The notes beneath the pieces were generated by a model, which was not told the DNA's origin, searched no databases, and was given only the letters and a program-made list of their open reading frames with translations. Positions 59,074 through 64,000 of a stretch of 64,000 bases of DNA are shown one piece after another. Location: IMG/VR virus record IMGVR_UViG_3300023202_000336, positions 116,135 through 180,134 of that record, one strand, 5' to 3'. Position numbers and translations under genes: made by a program. Every line of letters begins with the position of its first letter. Position 1 is the stretch's first letter. The stretch comes from a virus.

Positions 59074-59275
59074 AAAAGGGCGAGCCGAACGCTTTATGTC
59101 TTTTCGTGAATTCGTGAAAGCGTGGCGCCGAAGCGTTCTCGAAAGTGACAAGCGTTTCCTTGTAGATATTATGGTTCCTACAACGAACGTGCATATAGCT
59201 AATGCAAGCGGCTACGTGAGCCCGACTTATACTAGCGGTAATTTAGAGGGTTATGGGGGTACCAATACCAGTTGA
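59048..59275 (+). CDS. Small F(V/I)KxW-motif protein, 75 aa
   Basis: ATG start, with GGAGGTTAAAAG just upstream. SFREFVKAWRRSVLES (18-33) matches the family motif of 54914 and 55516. C terminus Gly/Thr-rich. It may be a truncated family member. Confidence 0.5.
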   Translation: MITVYGVIEKGRAERFMSFREFVKAWRRSVLESDKRFLVDIMVPTTNVHIANASGYVSPTYTSGNLEGYGGTNTS

Positions 59276-59308
59276 TACATCACCAACCTCCTGTTTAAGG
59301 AGCTTTTC

Positions 59309-59713
59309 TTGTCAGAATCACACGAACAAGAAATTGATAATCTGCCCCGGTATAACATTCATCGTGAGAACGAGGGTAGATTCGAGGCGGTGAGACTTTC
59401 GAAAGCTCGTTCCATCGTTAAACGAGCAGACAACGAGCTGGAAGCTTACAAACGTGTCGTTGCGCTTTTCGGGGAGACTCTCGAGCTGCTCGCCGCTTAT
59501 TCAGTGAGCGATGAGAACTTTGATGCGATTTCAATGAGAGCTATAGCGAGTCTAGCGTTTGTCGAGCTTACCGGTTTCGAATGTTCAGACGGGTGGACTA
59601 AAAGCGCAAGATCTAGTAAGATAAAAGAGTTATGGCATAAAGACGAAGATCTGCAAGACGGAACGGTTGGTGACGCTAGTCAACGGCCTCAGCGTTCGGA
59701 AACGAGACGGTGA
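59309..59713 (+). CDS. Hypothetical protein, 134 aa
   Basis: TTG start with AAGGAGC upstream. Mainly helical (ARSIVKRADNELEAYKRVVALFGETLELL) with a polar, basic tail. No family recognised. Confidence 0.58.
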   Translation: MSESHEQEIDNLPRYNIHRENEGRFEAVRLSKARSIVKRADNELEAYKRVVALFGETLELLAAYSVSDENFDAISMRAIASLAFVELTGFECSDGWTKSARSSKIKELWHKDEDLQDGTVGDASQRPQRSETRR

Positions 59714-59763
59714 GCGCGCGTTCACTGTTTCGACGTAGAGGGTAAGCCGTGGAGGAAGAGCCG

Positions 59764-60312
59764 ATGCATATCGATGAGCTAAGTCTTAGGTCTACACAGG
59801 AGCTGGTTCACGAGCTTTCGAAGAGAGCGAGCTCCTCAGAGCGTCATGCTATGATCCTCGTAATGGGAAGGCCGCAGGAGGGCGACCCTGAGATGTCAGA
59901 AGGAAGCGTGACGATAGCCGGTCACGATCCTTCGTTGATAAGCTATTTACTTATAATGCTTATGAAGCGGTTCCAAGTGCAGGTCTCGGATGAGCGGACG
60001 ATACTCGTTCCGGTGTTCAATCTTACCGGTTTGGCGACTGACGTTCACGAACCTGAGGCAGCTTCCGATTATACAGTTGTCGCTGAAGACCGTTACGCCA
60101 CTGCTGTAGAGGCCTGCAGACCCTTCTCTACCGAGTCTCTTCACTACGGAGTACTTGAGAAGCTCCTCACAGTTACTGACGTTCTTATCGAGGCGTACAA
60201 GGCTTGCGAAGAAGAAGGGGCACTCAACTGGCAGGACATAGATGACGCTTATCATCTCTCGCTTGAGATACGGTCACTCATGAATCGATATGGTGAAAAA
60301 GAGAATGAATAG
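59764..60312 (+). CDS. Hypothetical protein, 182 aa
   Basis: ATG at 59764 with GGAGGAAG 8 bases upstream; a GTG at 59749 with GAGGG is also possible. Starts with a helix (LSLRSTQELVHELSKRASSS), a strand-rich middle (AMILVMGRPQEG; DERTILVPVFNL), then a helical C terminus. The strand-helix order with a VxVMG turn resembles small alpha/beta domains. No family assigned. Confidence 0.6.
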   Translation: MHIDELSLRSTQELVHELSKRASSSERHAMILVMGRPQEGDPEMSEGSVTIAGHDPSLISYLLIMLMKRFQVQVSDERTILVPVFNLTGLATDVHEPEAASDYTVVAEDRYATAVEACRPFSTESLHYGVLEKLLTVTDVLIEAYKACEEEGALNWQDIDDAYHLSLEIRSLMNRYGEKENE

Positions 60313-60459
60313 AATGAGGCATAGACACAGGGCTAACAAAGTTTATTACTGTTAATTCCTGAAATTTCCTAAAACGATCTAGGAGGGCGGCGAGCTATGT
60401 GCCCGGCCCCAACCCGTTCGCGATAAATTTTGAGTAGGAAAAGTGACGCTCCGTAATAT
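60313..60459 (+). other. Short non-coding stretch
   Basis: I see no convincing gene or hairpin here. It includes an A/T-rich part (TTTATTACTGTTAATTCC) and TAATATATG just before the remnant below, which could act as a -10 region. Confidence 0.4.
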
Positions 60460-60543
60460 ATGGTTGTTCCGTTGTCAGCTTTAGACGATTTTAGGACGTT
60501 CGTCAAAAGTACGAAACAAGCAGTAGAAGGGGTCATACGATGA
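60460..60543 (+). pseudogene. C-terminal remnant of a DFxW-FVKQT family gene
   Basis: 27 codons, VVPLSALDDFRTFVKSTKQA, matching the last part of the next protein (FVPLSYLEEVRVSFRNFVKQT) and of the 61694 gene (FVPLNLSFRSFVKQT). The rest of the gene is missing. Overlaps the next start by 4 bases. Confidence 0.6.
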
Positions 60544-60962
60544 CGAGAACCAGTGAATACGATGAACGGGCGGTTAATTTCGATTGGAGGAACTGGTTTC
60601 CGGATCCAGGCGATGAAGTACGATTTCTCACAGAGGAGGAGATGAGAGACCGGTGCGGCTGCAGCAAGTACTACGATGTTACACCCGCGGCCGGCTGGGA
60701 TTATACGATGAATAGATACTTTGGACTTCACGTTATCATTGAAAGGAAAGGATCCAGTATCTACCCTGTAGAGTTTGCTCCGGCTGACGACATGGAATGC
60801 CCGTATCAGGTCTACATTTTAGTAGACGGCGAGCTTGATGAAGAGTGGACCTACTCGAAAGATATGTTCGTTCCTCTTTCGTATCTCGAAGAGGTTCGGG
60901 TATCTTTCAGGAATTTTGTTAAACAAACGGTGGATAATGTAAAAAAGGTGGACATCCGCTAG
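60540..60962 (+). CDS. Hypothetical protein of the DFxW-FVKQT family, 140 aa
   Basis: ATG start, with AGAAGGGG upstream. Begins with AVNFDWRNWFPDPGDEVRFLTEEEM, which aligns with the frameshifted gene at 61694 (AVDFEWKDWLPEMGSRVRFLT), and ends VSFRNFVKQTVDNV. It is the only apparently intact copy of three. Tyr/Asp-rich middle. Function unknown. Confidence 0.65.
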   Translation: MTRTSEYDERAVNFDWRNWFPDPGDEVRFLTEEEMRDRCGCSKYYDVTPAAGWDYTMNRYFGLHVIIERKGSSIYPVEFAPADDMECPYQVYILVDGELDEEWTYSKDMFVPLSYLEEVRVSFRNFVKQTVDNVKKVDIR

Positions 60963-60987
60963 TACATAAACAGAAAGGAAATAACAG

Positions 60988-61701
60988 ATGTCGGGAAAAG
61001 TGGCAAAGCGTAAAATGGGTAAACGTTCGAAGAACGCGAAGACGGTAAGTAAGAAAGCGAAGAAAGCGAGGAGGCCGAAGGAGTCGAAGAAGAAAGCTAC
61101 AAAGAAGAGCAGTGAAAAGCGTACAGCCGGTCGCAACTCTTTAAAAAGCTCGGGGCCGAAGGCGTGGGCGCCAGATCCCACAAGCGAGGTAAACAAGGTA
61201 ATAGAGGAGGTCAATCAACTCGTACCGGACGTGATATATGTCAATATGGAGAAGCGGAGCAATGCAGTTACAAATGAAGCGATCAAAAGATATATTGGTC
61301 AGGGTTACCTCGTGTACGATAAGGATTGCGAGGGGCTAATACGGCATAGAGGCAGGTACCTCATGGTTGAGTTAAACAGCGATCTCGCGGACAACCCGTT
61401 GGATGAGCACGCTATAGTTACTGATATTATGGGCCACGTTACCGAGCACCAACTACATAGCCTAGTTTTTAGCCAGTTTTTTGCGCGTAAAGTCTGGTCG
61501 ACATTGGACGAACTTTCTCTTGATAGTTATTTAGGCTCGATCAATGACGGCGCCGTGGAGCTTCATGTAAATCAGAAAACTGTGCATTTTGCTTGTAGTA
61601 CATATAAGCTTGGCGAAGTCGAAACGGTAGCTGTCGAGCTTCTCAAACGTCTTGGGTACTCGGTACAGCTCGGTAAAAACGAGGAGGGATACAGTGACTG
61701 A
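60988..61701 (+). CDS. Hypothetical protein with Lys-rich N terminus, 237 aa
   Basis: ATG with AGAAAGGAAATAA upstream. Residues 1-60 are Lys/Ser/Arg-rich (KRSKNAKTVSKKAKKARRP), like histone-tail-type DNA-binding segments. Residues 70-237 form a globular alpha/beta domain (LVPDVIYVNM; GRYLMVELNS; AVELHVNQKTVHFACS). Unknown function; DNA-associated by composition. Confidence 0.62.
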   Translation: MSGKVAKRKMGKRSKNAKTVSKKAKKARRPKESKKKATKKSSEKRTAGRNSLKSSGPKAWAPDPTSEVNKVIEEVNQLVPDVIYVNMEKRSNAVTNEAIKRYIGQGYLVYDKDCEGLIRHRGRYLMVELNSDLADNPLDEHAIVTDIMGHVTEHQLHSLVFSQFFARKVWSTLDELSLDSYLGSINDGAVELHVNQKTVHFACSTYKLGEVETVAVELLKRLGYSVQLGKNEEGYSD

Positions 61702-62123
61702 CGGGTCGGTTGATCCTTTGTCGTATAGTCAAATAGCCGTCGACTTCGAGTGGAAAGATTGGCTGCCCGAGATGGGTAGTCGAGTGAGGTTTCTTACCAG
61801 AAACGAAATGTTTGCTAAATTCGGGGGCGGTCTTAATGGCGCCCCTAATCCCCCCCGCCGGTTGGAGTAATACCCTGCACTTCCTTTTCGGAAGAGCGGT
61901 TACGGTGCGGAGTTTGCATACTACTCTGGACCCCGTCGTTCATATACTGGATTTTCAGGAGCGGAGTTGGTTTTCTCTTGAGCATGACGGCAGTGTTGTT
62001 TCGGCGTGGAACTTTTGTAAAGGGTGTTTCGTTCCGCTTAACCTCTCTTTTAGGTCTTTCGTCAAGCAGACGATAGAAAGGACCAATAAGGCATGGGAAA
62101 GCAAGGCCCCCGCCGACATATGA
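61694..62123 (+). pseudogene. Third copy of the DFxW-FVKQT family, split by a frameshift in a C7 run
   Basis: The first part, from GTG at 61694 (GAGGAGGG upstream), reads PLSYSQIAVDFEWKDWLP. It leaves frame at the seven-C run 61850-61856. The second part, PPAGWSNTLHFLFGRAV..., matches the 60540 protein (PAAGWDYTMNRYFGLHV) in the +1 frame and ends FVPLNLSFRSFVKQT. Deleting one C restores a 142-residue gene. It may be a sequencing error, slippage site or true pseudogene. Confidence 0.72.
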
Positions 62124-62596
62124 GTATAGATATCGGTGATATAGAAGCCGTTTTGGACGACCGCGAGAAGTTAGAAAAAGAAAGAGATCACTATCGAGAA
62201 CTTGTGCACAGTTCAAGGGTTATGAGTAGTTTTACAGAGCGGCCCTGGCTCGAGCCGGATGACTCAGGGGCGAAGTTCAAAGTGGTGCGATCTTTCGAGT
62301 ACCACATCGATCATCTCGGAAGCGGAAACGTAATACGAGTACCAGCGGGATTCATAACTGATCTCGCGAGTATACCTCGTGCGGCGCGATCTATTATTCC
62401 ACGGCTTGGGAAGCATCTACAGGCAGCGATCGTTCACGATTTTCTCTACAAGACAAAGAGCGTCTCGCGTAAGAAGGCAGATGATATATTTCTCGAAGCG
62501 ATGGAAGTTTTAGGGGTACCGGTATGGAAACGGTACTCGATGTATTACTCTGTTCGTATGTTCGGATGGCTTGCCTGGAAGCACGGGGAACCATGA
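62093..62596 (+). CDS. DUF1353-type phage protein, 167 aa
   Basis: The core VPAGFITDLASIPRAAR...QAAIVHDFLYKTKSVSRKKADDIFLEAMEVLGV is the signature of the DUF1353 family, common in phages and near lysis or tail genes, with unknown biochemistry. N-terminal 40 residues form a charged coil. The ATG at 62093 has AGAAAGGACC upstream; an ATG at 62120 overlaps the previous stop. Confidence 0.8.
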   Translation: MGKQGPRRHMSIDIGDIEAVLDDREKLEKERDHYRELVHSSRVMSSFTERPWLEPDDSGAKFKVVRSFEYHIDHLGSGNVIRVPAGFITDLASIPRAARSIIPRLGKHLQAAIVHDFLYKTKSVSRKKADDIFLEAMEVLGVPVWKRYSMYYSVRMFGWLAWKHGEP

Positions 62597-62597
62597 C

Positions 62598-62626
62598 AAT
62601 GCTCGCTCAGGAGCTCCGTGTATGAG
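62598..62626 (+). repeat. Dispersed repeat copy
   Basis: AATGCTCGCTCAGGAG + CTCCGTGTATGAG. It is followed by a hairpin (GCTTCGC 62642-62648 with GCGAAGC 62658-62664) and three CTTAACT repeats before the next gene. Confidence 0.72.
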
Positions 62627-62696
62627 GTGAAGTACCGCGTTGCTTCGCGGCGAGACAGCGAAGCTTAACTCTTAACTCTTAACCGAGAGGAACGAA

Positions 62697-62849
62697 ATGA
62701 ATCGGTATAGCATATTTGACCGCTTCGTTATAGCCAGTTTACTAGGGGGATTCCTAACATTAGTTATCGCAGGTAGGTATGACTTGGCTAATTCTAATAT
62801 TCTGCTGGTTATTGCTTACGCAATACTATTCAGAGAGGACCCCGAGTGA
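62697..62849 (+). CDS. Small membrane protein, 50 aa
   Basis: ATG with GAGAGGAACG upstream. Two hydrophobic segments (FVIASLLGGFLTLVIAG and ILLVIAYAILF) joined by a short loop, with a charged end (REDPE). A holin-like small protein is possible from shape only. Confidence 0.58.
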   Translation: MNRYSIFDRFVIASLLGGFLTLVIAGRYDLANSNILLVIAYAILFREDPE

Positions 62850-62888
62850 AGCCATTACGCAGTACACTTACTCCTGAAAGGAGGCCAA

Positions 62889-63416
62889 ATGGTTGAACAG
62901 AAATTTCACCACGGAGATGTGGTAAAACTCGTAGACGAATTCCCGTCCTACATGAACCACTTTGACGGTGCTGGCGAAGAGGCGATCGTCATTGGAAGCT
63001 ACGAAGATCAATATGGAGGAAGAGGGGGCTACGGTGAGCCTGATTACACCCTTCTATTGCGGGACGGGTCAACACATTCCTGGTACCAGGAGTCACTGAT
63101 GACCTACGTCAGGCACGGCGAGGAACTGATAGATCAGTGGAAGAAAGAGAGAGAAGAACGCGAGCAGAAGTACAGGGATATTGATTGGATTCTCGAGAAC
63201 TGGGCCGATATAGCAGAGACCACGCCGGGGGTCGTGATCGATACCCTCAGCAAATTCGTCGGTGCCGGTAATATGTGGGGATCTCACGGAGAGGCGTTTA
63301 CCTATTATCAAAACGCTCTGGCGCTTCGTGGATTGTTGAATGAGGCACTACATACCGGGGACAAGGAAATCTTTCTTGCTCGGTGTGAAGAGGTGAAAAC
63401 CGAATACGTGAGATAG
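62889..63416 (+). CDS. Hypothetical protein, 175 aa
   Basis: ATG with GAAAGGAGG upstream. N-terminal 75 residues are a small beta barrel-like part (HHGDVVKLVDEF; EEAIVIGSYEDQ; YTLLLRDGSTHSWYQE) resembling SH3-like folds, then a charged helix and a C-terminal helical part. Unknown function. Confidence 0.62.
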   Translation: MVEQKFHHGDVVKLVDEFPSYMNHFDGAGEEAIVIGSYEDQYGGRGGYGEPDYTLLLRDGSTHSWYQESLMTYVRHGEELIDQWKKEREEREQKYRDIDWILENWADIAETTPGVVIDTLSKFVGAGNMWGSHGEAFTYYQNALALRGLLNEALHTGDKEIFLARCEEVKTEYVR

Positions 63417-63423
63417 CTTCGAC

Positions 63424-63467
63424 AATGTCCGCTCAGAGGCTTCGTATTTCAGACTCGTATCTGAGAC
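63424..63467 (+). repeat. Dispersed repeat, one copy plus a half
   Basis: AATGTCCGCTCAGAGG + CTTCGTATTTCAGAC, followed by TCGTATCTGAGAC. Confidence 0.75.
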
Positions 63468-63525
63468 TACAATGCGCTGATCCTACGTTGAAGCTCTCCG
63501 TGGGACGACCTGAAGGAGTACCGCG

Positions 63526-63723
63526 ATGAAACTTGATTTGGGAGAGAGGCGGGACCTGCTGGACAACCTGCCCAGCCTGCAGGTCAGCCTGCGGGACAGC
63601 CTGCAGGACGACCTGCGGGACAACCTGTGGGACAACCTGTGGGCCAGCCTGTGGCACGGCCTGCGGGCCAGCCTGTGGGACAACCTGCGGGACGACCTGA
63701 AGGAGTACCGCGATGAAACTTGA
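63526..63723 (+). CDS. Tetrapeptide-repeat protein, copy 1, 65 aa
   Basis: ATG with AAGGAG upstream. After MKLDLGERRD it is a run of LxxN-type four-residue units (LRDS LQDD LRDN LWDN LWAS LWHG LRAS), so Leu falls every fourth residue and Trp/Arg follow. It ends DLKEYRDET, overlapping the next copy's start. Probably a solenoid or coiled structure of unknown role. The coding unit is a 12-bp DNA repeat. Confidence 0.6.
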   Translation: MKLDLGERRDLLDNLPSLQVSLRDSLQDDLRDNLWDNLWASLWHGLRASLWDNLRDDLKEYRDET

Positions 63724-63961
63724 TTTGGGCGAGAAGCGAGGCCTGCGGGACAGCCCGTTAGCCAGCCCGTGGGCCAGCCTGTTGCACGGCCTGCGGGCCA
63801 GCCTGTGGGACAACCTGTGGGACGACCTGCGGGACAGCCTGCAGGACGACCTGCGGGACAACCTGTGGGACAACCTGTGGGCCAGCCTGTGGCACGGCCT
63901 GCGGGCCAGCCTGTGGGACAACCTGTGGGACGACCTGAAGGAGTACCGCGATGAAACTTGA
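63713..63961 (+). CDS. Tetrapeptide-repeat protein, copy 2, 82 aa
   Basis: Same start (MKLDLGEKRG) and end (DLKEYRDET) as copy 1, with about five more units. ATG with GAAGGAG upstream. Its stop lies inside the start region of the third copy, so the copies are translationally coupled. Confidence 0.6.
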   Translation: MKLDLGEKRGLRDSPLASPWASLLHGLRASLWDNLWDDLRDSLQDDLRDNLWDNLWASLWHGLRASLWDNLWDDLKEYRDET

Positions 63962-64000
63962 TCTGGGCGAGAAGCGAAGCCTGCGGGACAGCCCGTTAGC
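63951..64000 (+). CDS. Tetrapeptide-repeat protein, copy 3, cut by the window edge
   Basis: ATG with GAAGGAG upstream; reads MKLDLGEKRSLRDSPL and continues beyond 64000. Confidence 0.55.
   Translation, partial: MKLDLGEKRSLRDSPL

Larger units (their letters stand above)
63549..64000 (+). repeat. Array of 12-bp units encoding LxxN tetrapeptides
   Basis: Units of the form CCTG(C/T)GGGACAG or CCTGTGGGACAA repeat with small changes through the right edge. Larger units of about 190-240 bp, each with its own ribosome binding site and ATG, are also repeated (starts at 63526, 63713, 63951). The array continues outside the window. Confidence 0.85.

Noticed and set aside
63433-63921. Minus-strand frame rich in RLxHRLxxR repeats
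   Set aside because: Antisense of the 12-bp repeat array; the + strand frames have good ribosome binding sites and defined starts and ends.
1-64000. tRNA or rRNA genes
   Set aside because: I looked in the intergenic gaps for cloverleaf-like sequence (GGTTCRANTCC-type T arm) and saw none. A tRNAscan run would be decisive.

Overview
The window reads as part of a large tailed double-stranded DNA bacteriophage genome (Caudoviricetes), probably an assembled metagenomic contig. The evidence is a terminase large subunit, a phage-type replisome (DnaB-like helicase, Toprim primase, family A DNA polymerase, a candidate ssDNA-binding protein, UvsX/RecA-like recombinase), very dense packing with many ATGA stop/start overlaps, bacterial Shine-Dalgarno sites (AAAGGA or GGAGG) and many small unrecognised ORFs. 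Nearly all genes are on the + strand. The exceptions are the terminase gene (957-2675) and a small membrane protein (51794-52204). The host cannot be named from the sequence.

1-4631: terminase, a Fic protein and small genes, with a strong terminator at 3746-3773 and a duplicated 3' end of fic. 4631-16634: the most striking region. A ubiquitin-like conjugation system is interleaved with an SbcCD (Mre11/Rad50-like) nuclease: SbcD, E2-like protein, JAB/JAMM protease 1, E1-like adenylyltransferase 1, one-domain Ubl, SbcC, three-domain Ubl, terminator, large Cys-rich (RING/treble-clef-like) protein, JAB protease 2, E1-like 2. 16636-27188: replication and recombination genes (SF2 helicase, DnaB-like helicase, primase, UDG-like/exonuclease/PolA fusion polymerase, candidate SSB, UvsX/RecA).

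27198-28677: a TnpB insertion element with a ribbon-helix-helix gene and an apparently intact TnpB. 28691-45382: mostly small unknown proteins, with recognisable islands: a Holliday-junction set (RusA-like resolvase, RuvB, RuvA), a VWA protein, a HAD nucleotidase, a BCS1-like membrane AAA ATPase, a second AAA ATPase and an HD hydrolase. 45509-45976: an internally deleted TnpB element. 45989-48268: an accessory stretch with an RNA ligase, two integron attC-like sites flanking a SpoU-type RNA methyltransferase gene, and several tiny genes.

48296-64000: accessory region with a winged-helix protein, a MazG-like pyrophosphatase, a P-loop kinase, a HIRAN protein, a DUF1353-type protein, families of small tandem paralogs (some decayed), a third TnpB end remnant at 56657-56737, and at the right edge tandem genes built from a 12-bp repeat that encodes LxxN-type tetrapeptides. 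One long gene-poor region (49530-50245) carries iteron-like repeats, a polypyrimidine tract and a palindrome, and is a candidate origin or control region. A dispersed repeat of about 31 bp, with at least 17 full or partial copies, lies at gene junctions throughout.

How the genes may work together (inference): the phage builds its own replisome and recombination/repair set (SbcCD, UvsX, UvsW-like helicase, RuvAB, RusA). Embedded in the same operon, it makes a ubiquitin-like modifier system whose parts are predicted to mature, activate, transfer and remove Ubls. Its target is unknown. Operon position suggests phage or host DNA-processing proteins, or a counter-defence role.
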